From Paulinella micropora (lineage: Eukaryota > Cercozoa > Imbricatea > Euglyphida > Paulinellidae), in NCBI GenBank assembly GCA_019918135.1, contig WBZZ01002130.1:35001-99000 (forward strand): 64,000 nucleotides of DNA, read 5' to 3'. A program made the position numbers and the translations under genes. Positions within the stretch are counted from its first letter, which is position 1; the number at the start of each line of letters is the position of its first letter. Below the pieces are notes generated by a model, which was not told where the DNA came from, made no database searches, and saw only the letters and a program-made list of their open reading frames with translations. Below, one piece after another: positions 22,261 to 30,893 of this stretch.

Positions 22261-22290
22261 TATTTTACTCATGCACTTCGTGCCTTCGTA

Positions 22291-22397
22291 AAACATCGTC
22301 CACCATTAAAGTATAAAAACGATGTTTGAGAATATAGATTCAACAAGTTGAATCCATAGCGAGAGTGCGACAGCACGAAGTGAAATTCTCAAATATG
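22291..22397 (+). promoter_or_regulatory. Double-hairpin element L2, without an intact downstream gene
   Basis: Same plan as L1: stem 1 AAACATCG...CGATGTTT, then an outer stem TTTGAGAAT...ATTCTCAAA around GTGC-GACA-GCAC. The outer stem has a G-C pair where the other copies have A-T, changed on both sides. It also carries an extra hairpin, GATTCAAC-AA-GTTGAATC. The ATG that follows opens only five codons. It lies at the 3' end of a minus-strand gene. Confidence 0.6.
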
Positions 22398-22643
22398 AAA
22401 GCACTCGTATAGATGTACTTTATACCAAGCACTATCGCTGGCACACATTAATGGCAAAGCATCATCAAAACTACGACACATATTATTTCCGTTATTTATG
22501 AAAACACATTTAAATTTAGTTTCTATTCCTTGCTTTATACAATAAGCACAACTCTCATTTTTTTTCTCACTGACCCGTGAGTAAAAGTCGCAGGCAGTCC
22601 GACCTAACACAGACCAAACAAATATTAATAAAATTTTTATCAT
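22389..22643 (-). CDS. Small secreted Cys-rich protein
   Basis: About 84 residues from the ATG at 22641-22643. A hydrophobic signal-like start (MIKILLIFVWSVLG) is followed by a mature part with several Cys residues (CAYCIKQ, CVFI, MCRSF, MCAS, YECF). The number and spacing suggest disulfides in a secreted or virion-surface protein. No family is recognised. Confidence 0.45.
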   Translation of the reverse strand: MIKILLIFVWSVLGRTACDFYSRVSEKKNESCAYCIKQGIETKFKCVFINNGNNMCRSFDDALPLMCASDSAWYKVHLYECFHI

Positions 22644-22706
22644 CTTATATCTATATTTATATATTTTAACCACAAAGCACGAAGTGGCGAAGCAAGCGTA
22701 GTCAGA

Positions 22707-23069
22707 ATGACGGAGCACAAATACCAAAAGATTATTTTTCTGAGCAATGATTTTGCTGGAGGAAGCAAAACATTCAATAAAAATATCCAAATGTCATTCA
22801 CACCCACCAAAATGAATGTAAAATTTATCCACTATATGAACGACGAGACCGAAACCAAAACCAGAATTCTTTACATGGACAGAATTGGAATTATCGGCAC
22901 ATTTGCGGACAGCACCACAGCAAACATTTCAAATCTCGGTTATAATTTGGGTGTTGTAGGATGGACTGACAGACAATATACATTTAAAGTCCTTGAAACA
23001 GACAGCGGAAATATTGACACAGGAAATTTAGCAGGCAGAATTGTTGTATGTCTAGAGTTTCTAGGCTGA
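22707..23069 (+). CDS. Hypothetical PLV protein, beta-rich
   Basis: ATG at 22707, 120 residues, no membrane segment, mixed beta character (VKFIHYMNDETETKTRILYMDRIGIIG). Probably a small structural component given its place between fibre and packaging genes, but no family is recognised. Confidence 0.55.
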   Translation: MTEHKYQKIIFLSNDFAGGSKTFNKNIQMSFTPTKMNVKFIHYMNDETETKTRILYMDRIGIIGTFADSTTANISNLGYNLGVVGWTDRQYTFKVLETDSGNIDTGNLAGRIVVCLEFLG

Positions 23070-23078
23070 TATTTGTTT

Positions 23079-23140
23079 GGAGGGGGTTTCACCCCCTACC
23101 ATACCCCCGCGGGTTTGGAAAGGGACAAAGTCCCTTCCAT
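23079..23140. repeat. Palindromic double-hairpin repeat, intergenic copy
   Basis: GGGGGTTTCACCCCC hairpin, spacer TACCATACCCCC, then GGGTTTGG and a second hairpin GGAAAGGGACAAAGTCCCTTCC. A homologous copy lies inside the polymerase gene at 33394-33471, with changes on both sides of the second stem. Confidence 0.75.
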
Positions 23141-23230
23141 AAACATCGACGACCGATTTAATTTAAACAATAAAGAAAAAACGATGTTTTAGAATAAGAG
23201 AGAGTGCGGAGCACGAAACGCAATTCTAAA
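23141..23230 (+). promoter_or_regulatory. Double-hairpin leader element L3 (packaging ATPase)
   Basis: Stem 1 AAACATCG...CGATGTTT, stem 2 TTTAGAAT...ATTCTAAA with inner GTGC-GGA-GCAC. It ends 6 nt before the ATPase ATG at 23237. Confidence 0.7.
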
Positions 23231-23236
23231 ATATCA

Positions 23237-24054
23237 ATGGAAAAGATTAATAGCATTAAGGTGAAGCCAGTAAGACAAGAGGGTGATGGAAATAAAAAAG
23301 CAAAAGGTTATAAATTATTTCATGAGCCGTATGCCAACATATTTCTACTCGCCCGTAAGAAGAGCGGGAAAACGACAGCACTCTTTGAAATACTGAAACA
23401 GACTACAGACAGAAAAACCCGTATTGTAATTATTGCTTCAACAATTCACAAGGACTACATTTATAAAGCAATGGTTAAGCACTTTAAGAACAGGGGAAAC
23501 CCAATGGCAATATATACCTTTCTTAAATCAGATGGTGTAAATGTCATTGATTATGAGTTAGACAAACTGAATAGACATGACGAGCAACACGAAGGAGAAG
23601 TAAAACAGGACAAAGAGGAAATAGAGAAACCACAATTTCTTTACTTTGGAAAAGAAAAGAAACAGAGCGCCGCGGAGGCACCGAAAGAACGACCCAGCAA
23701 GTATATTTCTCCAGAGGTTGTTTTTGTTTTGGACGATTTAGGGAGTGGATTAAGAGACAAGTCCGTAAGTGATTTGTTAAAAAGAACAGACACTATAAAA
23801 GTAAGGTTATTATGTCTAGTCAGTATTTGAACGACCTACGGCCAGAAGCCATTAAGCACTTAGATTATTTATTGATCTTTCCAAGCCGGTCTCAGGACAA
23901 AATGGAACTCGTGTATAAACACTTAGACTTATCTTTTTATTTTGATTATTTTCTTCAAAAGTATCACGAAGCAGCAAAGGAGAGATTTAATTTTCTTTAT
24001 GTCTCAAGTGTTGATGATGAGTTAAGAAAAAACTTTGCCTATCGCATGAAATAA
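23237..24054 (+). pseudogene. FtsK/HerA-type genome-packaging ATPase, one frameshift near 23810
   Basis: ATG at 23237. Walker A reads ARKKSGKTT, Walker B is VVFVLDDLG, and an RTDTIKVRLL segment leads to the family's sensor strand. The frame then breaks, and the conserved continuation SSQYLNDLRPEAIKHLDYLLIF is read in another frame from about 23812 to 24054. One base in a T/A-rich run accounts for the break. These ATPases pump DNA into polinton-like and virophage capsids. An insertion rich in Glu/Lys sits between Walker A and B. Confidence 0.8.
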
Positions 24055-24078
24055 TTATTTTTGTAATTATTTTTTATT

Positions 24079-24108
24079 TTTGCTGAAAGATTTTTTAAAT
24101 CTTTCTAT
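24079..24108 (+). promoter_or_regulatory. Candidate late-promoter palindrome, copy 1
   Basis: TTGCTGAAAGATTTTTTAAA followed by TCTTTCTA contains the palindrome AAAGATTT...AAATCTTT. It lies 7 nt before the ATG at 24115. The same motif precedes the major capsid gene, and a variant precedes the minus-strand gene that starts at 30495. Confidence 0.55.
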
Positions 24109-24114
24109 AGTATA

Positions 24115-24444
24115 ATGGTAGTGAAGACAACTCGTGTTGAATTCATTCCAACAATCGGCAAACGAACTATTAACTCAAGCACCAATATGGCTGGAGGTAA
24201 AAAGAAAACTGGTAGTAAGAAGAAGCAAGGAGGCAAGGGACAGGCTGGCGGTAAAATTAACTGGGCTCGTGTTGGTAAGACAGCAATGGCTGTGAATAAA
24301 TTTCTTCGTGATAACAAGATTATTTCAAAGACTGCGAATGCCCTTGGTGATGTCGGGGTACCATATGCGTCTTGTATCGGGACTACCGCTGCAAAACTTG
24401 GGTATGGAAAAAAACAATCTGACCGTGGTGCCTTGAAGTTCTAA
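24115..24444 (+). CDS. Small basic PLV protein, candidate core or minor virion protein
   Basis: 109 residues, Lys/Gly-rich (GGKKKTGSKKKQGGKGQ), then an amphipathic helical segment NKFLRDNKIISKTANALG and a LGYGKKQ tail. Small basic proteins of this layout are common among virophages and PLVs and recall adenoviral core/minor proteins, but that is resemblance only. Its candidate late promoter matches the one before the capsid gene, which supports a virion role. Confidence 0.55.
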   Translation: MVVKTTRVEFIPTIGKRTINSSTNMAGGKKKTGSKKKQGGKGQAGGKINWARVGKTAMAVNKFLRDNKIISKTANALGDVGVPYASCIGTTAAKLGYGKKQSDRGALKF

Positions 24445-24473
24445 AAGATATTTTGTTCTGACTTCGTCATCAC

Positions 24474-24563
24474 AAAACATCGATGACCATTATTTTTTCC
24501 TAAAATAAAAAAACGATGGTTTAGAATAAGTGAGAGTGCGATAGCACGAAACGCGATTCTAAA
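24474..24563 (+). promoter_or_regulatory. Double-hairpin leader element L4
   Basis: Stem 1 arms AAACATCG / CGATGGTT (one mismatch), stem 2 TTTAGAAT...ATTCTAAA with inner GTGC-GATA-GCAC. It precedes the ATG at 24575 by 11 nt. Confidence 0.7.
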
Positions 24564-24574
24564 CTATCTATAGA

Positions 24575-25669
24575 ATGTCCGCTAAAACCAAGCGAATAAA
24601 AAAGACAAAAGTCCGTCCACCGCGGGTTTATAGGAATAAGAGCGGTAAGCCGTATATTATCCAGAAGGGTAAAAAATATTATCTTAATTTTGGTAAAAAG
24701 ACAAATGATATGAGCACACTTCAAATTGTTAAACTTTTTATGAAATACTTGAGCAGACCGAAAGCAAAGCGGACTACTAAAAAGGAAGACTTAAGAAAAG
24801 TCCAGAGCCTTTCAGAGATTGAGCAAAATACGAGAACCGCCATTAACGACCACTTAGACAAACTCAGAAAGGAAAAATACGAAACGATTGATGAGATTGA
24901 CCAAAAAGAGAAAAAAGCACGAGATGATGCTGAAGAAGAAAAGAAGAGGCAAGAAAGAAAAGACATAGCCGATGCTAAGGAAAGACAGGAAGAAATAGAT
25001 AGGGAAATGAAAAAGGAACAGCGACTTATTCAGGAACTAAATGCGGAACGACGACATAGACAGGGTTTATTGATGGCTCCAGTAGCCCCGCCTATGATAA
25101 AACCGCCACCGCCACCGCCACAAGGACGACCGCCAAGGAGAACAAAGGGAGTTATTGTAAAGGATGCGGAAGAAGAGGAGAAACATAAACAAACAAAACG
25201 GGAAAAAATAATTGATGGTATGTTTGCTGAGACTATTAGAAAGAAACGACGAAATGCACATCCTTCTAATGAAAAGATTATTCAAAAACTAAGATTTATT
25301 GGACATGTTATCCCTGACATAAAACCACCAAGAGGTGGAAAAATAAACTATTCTGAAATGTTAAAACAATGGCTATACAAAAGTCCTATTATAACTGACC
25401 AAGTGTTGAATTCACAACAAGCATGGGTTGAATTTGATTTATGGAGAGAAGGTGCGGTAGCAAAAAAGAAAGAAGAAGTAGATAAAGCCAAGGAGAACAA
25501 AGAAGAACAAGACAATAAAGAAGAACAAGACAATAAAGAAGAACAAGACAATAAAGAAGAACAACCTGTTATACAAGAGCCTGAAGATGCGCAAGCAAAT
25601 ATGACTGAAGCAGAAACCGAACCAGAATCAGATGCGGTAGGAATTGGTAAAGTCGGGGCTAATGACTAG
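24575..25669 (+). CDS. Long charged coiled-coil PLV protein with proline hinge
   Basis: 364 residues. Basic N-terminus, central Glu/Lys/Arg coiled coil (about residues 90-170), polyproline hinge PPPPPPQGRPP, a conserved-looking globular part (KLRFIGHVIPDIKPPRGG), and an acidic tail with three DNKEEQ repeats, an 18-nt tandem duplication. Its final codons overlap the protease start. Possibly a scaffold or minor capsid precursor cleaved by that protease; this rests on position only. Confidence 0.6.
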   Translation: MSAKTKRIKKTKVRPPRVYRNKSGKPYIIQKGKKYYLNFGKKTNDMSTLQIVKLFMKYLSRPKAKRTTKKEDLRKVQSLSEIEQNTRTAINDHLDKLRKEKYETIDEIDQKEKKARDDAEEEKKRQERKDIADAKERQEEIDREMKKEQRLIQELNAERRHRQGLLMAPVAPPMIKPPPPPPQGRPPRRTKGVIVKDAEEEEKHKQTKREKIIDGMFAETIRKKRRNAHPSNEKIIQKLRFIGHVIPDIKPPRGGKINYSEMLKQWLYKSPIITDQVLNSQQAWVEFDLWREGAVAKKKEEVDKAKENKEEQDNKEEQDNKEEQDNKEEQPVIQEPEDAQANMTEAETEPESDAVGIGKVGAND

Positions 25670-26147
25670 CGAAATCAACGACATAATGAAAAAACACGAC
25701 TGGTATTTAGGAACAATTGCGAGTGATGAAATATATAAATTAAATCCAGAAAAAAGAAGGCAATACGGATTTATTATGAATACCGACCCTAGCAACAAAA
25801 AAGGACAGCACTGGATGGCTATATGGATAAGTCTAAATAAAGATAGGAGTGTTGAAGTGTATGACCCGCTAGCAGAATATCAACCGACTGAAGACTTTCA
25901 ACAACAAATGAAACGACTAATTGACCGAAGTAATCCAGATAGTTATTTATTGATGAAGGTCAATCAAGTTAAGAACCAATCAAACACCTCGGACACATGC
26001 GGATTTCATTCTATGAGATTTTTAATGGAACGAGCGAAAGGTAATCGATTTAAATTCGCTACTAGCTACACAGACTTAAAAGAAGACGAAGCAGAAAAGT
26101 TAAAAGCACAGCACGGATATGGTGATGCTTTTAATACTTTTATTTGA
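25662..26147 (+). CDS. Adenain-like cysteine maturation protease
   Basis: ATG at 25662 inside the end of the preceding gene. About 161 residues. Catalytic His in GQHWMAIWI, Asp in VEVYDPLAE, oxyanion Gln in the NQVKNQS segment and nucleophile Cys in DTCGFHSMRFL. This is the order of the C48/C5 (Ulp1-adenain) fold. In polintons and virophages this enzyme trims capsid proteins during assembly. It is one of the few core genes here without a break. Confidence 0.85.
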   Translation: MTSEINDIMKKHDWYLGTIASDEIYKLNPEKRRQYGFIMNTDPSNKKGQHWMAIWISLNKDRSVEVYDPLAEYQPTEDFQQQMKRLIDRSNPDSYLLMKVNQVKNQSNTSDTCGFHSMRFLMERAKGNRFKFATSYTDLKEDEAEKLKAQHGYGDAFNTFI

Positions 26148-26199
26148 AAGAGATTTATCAACTACACTCTCGTTGCTACCGCAACTCCCATTTGTTGAT

Positions 26200-26288
26200 A
26201 ACCATCGAAAACATATTAATTTTTTCAAAATAAAAAAACGATGGTTTAGAATAAGAGAGAGTGCGACAGCACGAATCGCAATTCTAAA
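26200..26288 (+). promoter_or_regulatory. Double-hairpin leader element L5
   Basis: Stem 1 here is AACCATCG...CGATGGTT, a C-G pair replacing A-T on both sides compared with L1-L3. Stem 2 is TTTAGAAT...ATTCTAAA with inner GTGC-GACA-GCAC. It is followed 6 nt later by the ATG at 26294. Confidence 0.75.
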
Positions 26289-26293
26289 CTATC

Positions 26294-27103
26294 ATGGATT
26301 ACAAAGGAGGAAGAAGTTCGGGTATATACTACATAAATAGTAAAAATAGAATAACGGGAATAGACAGCGACTTTACACACGAAGTCAATATGAAGGGGCT
26401 AGACAATCCCACACATTGTAAAATTCTTCATATTTATGTGCCGAAATCGTATTACTCTGTGGCAAGTCCTTACAATACCTTTACACTTAGCGAGACGGAT
26501 ATGAGGCTTTAATTACGATACCTGAGGGCAACTACACAATGAACAACTTAAAAAAAAACTATCTGAGATACTGACGGCAGAAAGTCCGAATGATTATACT
26601 TATGTAGTCTCAAGCAACAATACAAACACAGAAGCGGAGGATGGTAAATTAACATTCAGTGTTTCAAATAACCGAGGTATTCAACCGCGGTTTATATTTG
26701 ATGGTAATACCCGTATTCATGAGGTTATGGGATTTGATAGAAATTCAACATATTTCTTTGCCGATGATTTTATTAAATCGCCAAATGTAATTATTCTAAC
26801 TGGTGAAAAACTCTGTATCTTCAATCGGATTTGGTAAATGAAGGAGATAATCATGTGCTACAAGAAATATACACAGCAAACGAAATTCCTTTTGGTTCTG
26901 TCATTTATGATGGAAGCGGGTCTGAGTATGGTAAAACATTGTCCGCTAATTCAAACAATGTATTCAGGTTTTACTTGACAGACGAAAATGACCAAGCAAT
27001 AAATCTTAATGGTTTGGGAATAGTTATGACATTACTGGTTTATCGTGAAACTAATTATTTTAGCTTATTTACATCATTTTTCAATTTGTTAAAGTCCCGA
27101 TAA
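26294..27103 (+). pseudogene. PLV structural-type protein broken by two frameshifts
   Basis: Segment 1 runs 26294-26512 (GIYYINSKNRITGIDSDFTHEV). Segment 2 continues in another frame from about 26513 (ITIPEGNYTMNNL...) to about 26810. Segment 3 from about 26811 (LYLQSDLVNEGDNHVLQEIY) ends at 27103. Opening with INSKNR-xxG-xxSDFT and then a YTMNNL strand recalls minor virion proteins of virophages and PLVs, but I cannot assign a name. Each break is a single-base change, the second beside a run of A. Confidence 0.6.
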
Positions 27104-27135
27104 TTATTTTAGAATTTTTTTTTTTTTTTTATTTT

Positions 27136-27162
27136 TGCTGAAAGATTTTTTAAATCTTTCTA
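27136..27162 (+). promoter_or_regulatory. Candidate late-promoter palindrome, copy 2 (capsid)
   Basis: TGCTGAAAGATTTTTTAAAT then CTTTCTA, identical over its core to the motif at 24079-24108. It lies 36 nt before the major capsid ATG, after a long T run. Confidence 0.6.
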
Positions 27163-27198
27163 ATATATTCTTGTGAATTAGTTAAAAACAAAACAAAA

Positions 27199-28748
27199 AT
27201 GCCGTCTCAAGTTGGATATGGTCAGGAATTAGACCATCAACCAAAAGAACTACTAAAAGGAAAATACGAATTAAACAAACTTACAAGTCGTGAAGGTTCG
27301 GGTAATATTACTCTCACCACAGCGGGAGGTAATGAAAGCACCTTTGAAATCCCTACCCGCCCGCTGAACCTCGCCCGTAGTGTGTTGCGATTTACTTACA
27401 CTCCACGGAACCCGGGACAGAACAATGCTAATCGTATCTTCATGGATTGTCTAAGTATGATTAGGAGTATTGAATTACGAAGCCGAAGCGGGCAGTATCT
27501 GTGTAATCTTCAACATGTGGGAAATTATACCAAGATGATTTGGAAACCCGAAATCAGTTATGATAAGTATATGTCTTTGGAGAACCATGGTGGAGGTGTT
27601 TCTAGCGGTGCGTTGCTTCAGAAGTGTAATGTGCTTAATGATGCAACTTTGAATATTGCTTCAAGACATTTTCAACCCGCGGGCGCTGGTGCAACTGTCG
27701 TTGCTGGTGCAGCCACTTTCGGAAACATTCAGATTACTGCAACTAATGCGGGAGATGTGAGTGGTGCTATAATTAACTCTATTAACGCTGTCGGTAATAG
27801 TGTCAAGACATTGGTAAATCTCCCATCAATGAGTGCTCGTCGTCATGATGCCCTTTTGAATAGTTTTAACGGAGTAGGAGGTTCATTTGTTAATCTCGCT
27901 TACGAGGAGGCGAAGTATTTTGAAGTCGGAGCAATTCAGGGTGCTGCTACTGCTGTCAATACTGCTGATGACACACCTGTTATCAATGTTAAATTACCTT
28001 TGGGAATGATTTTTGGAACTATTTTTGAAATTGATAAAACACTTGGTTTTAATGAAATTATGGATATGCGGATTGTTTGGGAAGGAACTAGTAGAACTAT
28101 GTTTACTGGAACCAGCATGGTGCAACTGGTGCTATTGTTTCAAATTTGAACTTGTTTCTCGCGGTTGAAACAGACCCAAATGTCATCCTTGGTGTCCAAA
28201 GCAAAATCGCAGGCGAGGGTTTTAGATTTACTATTGAATATCCTATCTCTTGGAAGCACAACCTTGGAAGTGGTAATCAGAACTTTGTGGTAAAAATGAA
28301 CAGATCACAGGGTGAAAGAATTCGTCGTATCTATACATCCGCTTTTCATAATTCAGAAAGTTCTTCTACTTCTTTCGATAATGACCACAGAAACGACACT
28401 AAAATTAGAACTTATTATACTACTATTGATGGTAGCAGAATGCAACAATTTGACATTGATACTTCTGATAATGAAGACTATATGATTTTGAAGGATAAGT
28501 TGAAGGGAAGTGCTATCCTGAACACCGATATCTATAAATACAACTGGTTTCATGTTGATTACTGGGATAACAACCGCCCACTTCACGAGAAGAATGTTGA
28601 AGGTTATGAAAAGTCTGGTCTGAGCCTTGACACTGAGCGACGATATGAGTTCGTTTCTACTACTGCGGGAAACAACCTCAATCATTACACTTTTGCCATT
28701 CTTCAACAAGATGTAATTATAAGGGGTATTGAAATTATTAAGACTTAG
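27199..28748 (+). pseudogene. Major capsid protein, one frameshift near 28110
   Basis: ATG at 27199. The first 300 residues hold FEIPTRPLNLARSVLRFTYTP and a long beta-rich domain. The frame is lost after MFTGT and resumes in another frame with GATGAIVSNLNLFLAVETD to the stop at 28748, total about 516 codons. The second half has ISWKHNLGSG and a terminal HYTFAILQQDVIIRG strand. Size, position beside the protease and sequence character fit the double-jelly-roll capsid of PLVs and virophages, which builds the hexamers of the icosahedral shell. This assignment is by resemblance; a structure prediction would settle it. Confidence 0.75.
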
Positions 28749-28801
28749 AAAAAACTAATAAAAATAAAAAAGAAAATTATTTTTTGTTTCATATACAAGA
28801 G

Positions 28802-30040
28802 ATGTCTCACCAGAGAAATTTAATCGCAGAAAATCCTGACAGCAAATTTGTAAATGTCAAAGTCGGCTATGACGGCCATATTGAAACTAATCATATGAAG
28901 ACTGCTTTTGGTGAAACCCTAACCAGTTCCTTAACACCAGTATTACAGGAAATCTTTCCATATACCATTAATACACGGATATGGACATTAACAGAAACAA
29001 AGGCGACCGTTTCATTTCTGAATAATATGGCGGAATTGAAAACAACTGCTGATGCTACCGCTAATGCTAGTATGGTAAGCAAAAGAAAAATAAAATATCG
29101 TACTGGTAGGGGTGTTGTAGCCCGCTTCACTGCTTTATGGACGACAGACGAAACTGAAGATTATTATTCATGGATAGGTATCGGAGATAGCGATTTATCT
29201 AATGGTTTCTACTTTTACAAAACTAGAGATGAAGGAATGTGTATCCTACATTGTATAGGAGGAAACCTAAATGCATTTTTTCAAGCCTACTGGGATGACC
29301 CGTGCGACGGAACGGAAGATATGCCACTCATAGATTGGAGTAAGGGAAATGTATTTCAAATTCAACTTCAATACTTAGGTTTTGGTGCTATTAAGTTTTC
29401 TATTGAAAATCCAAATACAGGTGAATTCCAGTTAGTCCATACAATTAAGTATGCGAATGCCAACACTGGTGTCAGTCTGCGGAATACTACATTACCCTTT
29501 ACAGCACGAATTATTAATAATAATGTTGGAGTAGGAATACAAAGACTGAAGACCGCCAGTTGTAGTTTGTTTGTTGAAGGCACTAACACTATTAATACAA
29601 GTATTACAAATACGGCGGAAGGAAGTGAAGCAGGTAATATAACTGAAAGCCCCATTTTAAGTATCAGAAATAAAGCACTATTCAATAATAGCCTAACCAA
29701 CAATTCAAATGTCTTTCCTTCGTTGATAAGTATTACTAATGAAGATACTAAGGCTAATGTTGTCAGAATGGTATTGAACGGAACACTGACAGGGGCGGGT
29801 TTTGCTGATGTTGATGCCAAAACTTCAATTGTAGATACAGACACAAAAGCAACTGCGATTGCGAACGGAACAACAATTTTTAAGATTTATGTTAATGCTA
29901 CCTCAACTCAACAAATTAATCTAAGAACCTACGATATTCAATTAACAACGAACGATGTTTTGACATTCACACAAAAGGCTGTGTCGGCAGGTGGAAATGG
30001 TAATATTAATGTTATTGCTAACTTTATAGAGGACCAATAA
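28802..30040 (+). CDS. Virion-type protein with lectin-like beta domain
   Basis: ATG at 28802, 412 residues. The middle (WTTDETEDYYSWIGIGDSDL, then FQIQLQYLGFGAIKFSIENP) has the alternating aromatic pattern of a concanavalin-like sandwich. The C-terminal part is Thr/Asn-rich beta. It follows the capsid gene and could be a fibre- or penton-associated protein; no motif decides this. The frame is intact. Confidence 0.55.
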   Translation: MSHQRNLIAENPDSKFVNVKVGYDGHIETNHMKTAFGETLTSSLTPVLQEIFPYTINTRIWTLTETKATVSFLNNMAELKTTADATANASMVSKRKIKYRTGRGVVARFTALWTTDETEDYYSWIGIGDSDLSNGFYFYKTRDEGMCILHCIGGNLNAFFQAYWDDPCDGTEDMPLIDWSKGNVFQIQLQYLGFGAIKFSIENPNTGEFQLVHTIKYANANTGVSLRNTTLPFTARIINNNVGVGIQRLKTASCSLFVEGTNTINTSITNTAEGSEAGNITESPILSIRNKALFNNSLTNNSNVFPSLISITNEDTKANVVRMVLNGTLTGAGFADVDAKTSIVDTDTKATAIANGTTIFKIYVNATSTQQINLRTYDIQLTTNDVLTFTQKAVSAGGNGNINVIANFIEDQ

Positions 30041-30072
30041 AGCAAAAAAAGAACAAATTCATTTGTATTACT

Positions 30073-30495
30073 TTACTTTATTTTTTGGTATCTTTCTTTT
30101 ACAACACGAATAACATCGCTCGCTTTCCTTAATGTACATCCTTCTTCTGTACATTCTATAGCAGTCTCTTTATCACCTACGGATGTAGCCGACGCTATCT
30201 CTTCTCCTACATTTGCCTCTATTTCCGTGATACCTGTCTCTTTTAAATCACTCGCCTTAAAAGGAGTGCTCTCTTCTTGCTGACCGAAGGTCGCATCTTC
30301 AACTACGTTGGAGTTATCCGTTATGGCTTCCAATGGAATAACTACTTTCACATTGTCGTCGCGGGGTTTGTATTGCTCATAGAAAGAAACAATGTCAGGC
30401 TTAGTCCATTTAATCGTGGGCTTTTTAATAGAAACATCAAGGTTCCATTTTTCAATTTCATTCAAGTAGTCCTGTTTGGTTGACAGGTCTGACAT
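30073..30495 (-). CDS. Hypothetical PLV protein with acidic tail
   Basis: 140 residues from the ATG at 30495. The N-terminal 40 residues are helical (DYLNEIEKWNLDVSIKK, then WTKPDIVSFYEQYK), followed by a Glu/Thr-rich middle and a basic C-terminus. A promoter-like TTTTTGCTAAAAGATTTTTT lies directly upstream on the minus strand. No family is recognised. Confidence 0.55.
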   Translation of the reverse strand: MSDLSTKQDYLNEIEKWNLDVSIKKPTIKWTKPDIVSFYEQYKPRDDNVKVVIPLEAITDNSNVVEDATFGQQEESTPFKASDLKETGITEIEANVGEEIASATSVGDKETAIECTEEGCTLRKASDVIRVVKERYQKIK

Positions 30496-30509
30496 GATAT
30501 ATATAAATA

Positions 30510-30710
30510 TTAAAAAAATCTTTTAGCAAAAATATCAAATATATTTTTTACTTCACTTTTAATGTCAGTAAATTTCTCAAACCACGGCTGTTTCATAACC
30601 CATTCTAGATATGGTTTGTCAATGGTAGCAACATCTTGAATTTTCTTACCTTTATACTTACCGAATGGAAAAATATCCCTTGGCTTTCCTGCCCGTGCAT
30701 TTTCAATCAT
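30510..30710 (-). CDS. Small DUF3820-like protein
   Basis: 66 residues; FPFGKYKGKKIQDVA then PYLEWVMKQPWF matches the short FGKYKGK...YLxWL pattern of the DUF3820 / exonuclease-associated group. The ATG overlaps the stop of the upstream micro-gene in an ATGA arrangement. Function uncertain; a role beside DNA metabolism is plausible from the neighbouring polymerase. Confidence 0.55.
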   Translation of the reverse strand: MIENARAGKPRDIFPFGKYKGKKIQDVATIDKPYLEWVMKQPWFEKFTDIKSEVKNIFDIFAKRFF

Positions 30711-30820
30711 TTGGATTTCGTCAGTAATATCTTTTGAACATCGGTAAGAGAAAATGTTTCTTTTTTATTTTCAATAGAGAGTTTCTCAAACTTCTCACAT
30801 AATCTAGTGAGGGTGGTCAT
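30707..30820 (-). CDS. 37-residue PLV micro-gene
   Basis: ATG at 30818-30820 opens a helical, charged 37-residue frame (MTTLTRLCEKFEKLS...) that ends in a TGA overlapping the next ATG by two bases. The tight coupling, good AT-rich upstream sequence and absence of stops support a real small gene. No family is recognised. Confidence 0.45.
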   Translation of the reverse strand: MTTLTRLCEKFEKLSIENKKETFSLTDVQKILLTKSK

Positions 30821-30893
30821 TGGTCTATATAGAGTGGTAAAAAATTTTATGGAAAAAAATTAATTAATTATTGATATTTTGTTCATAAATCTT

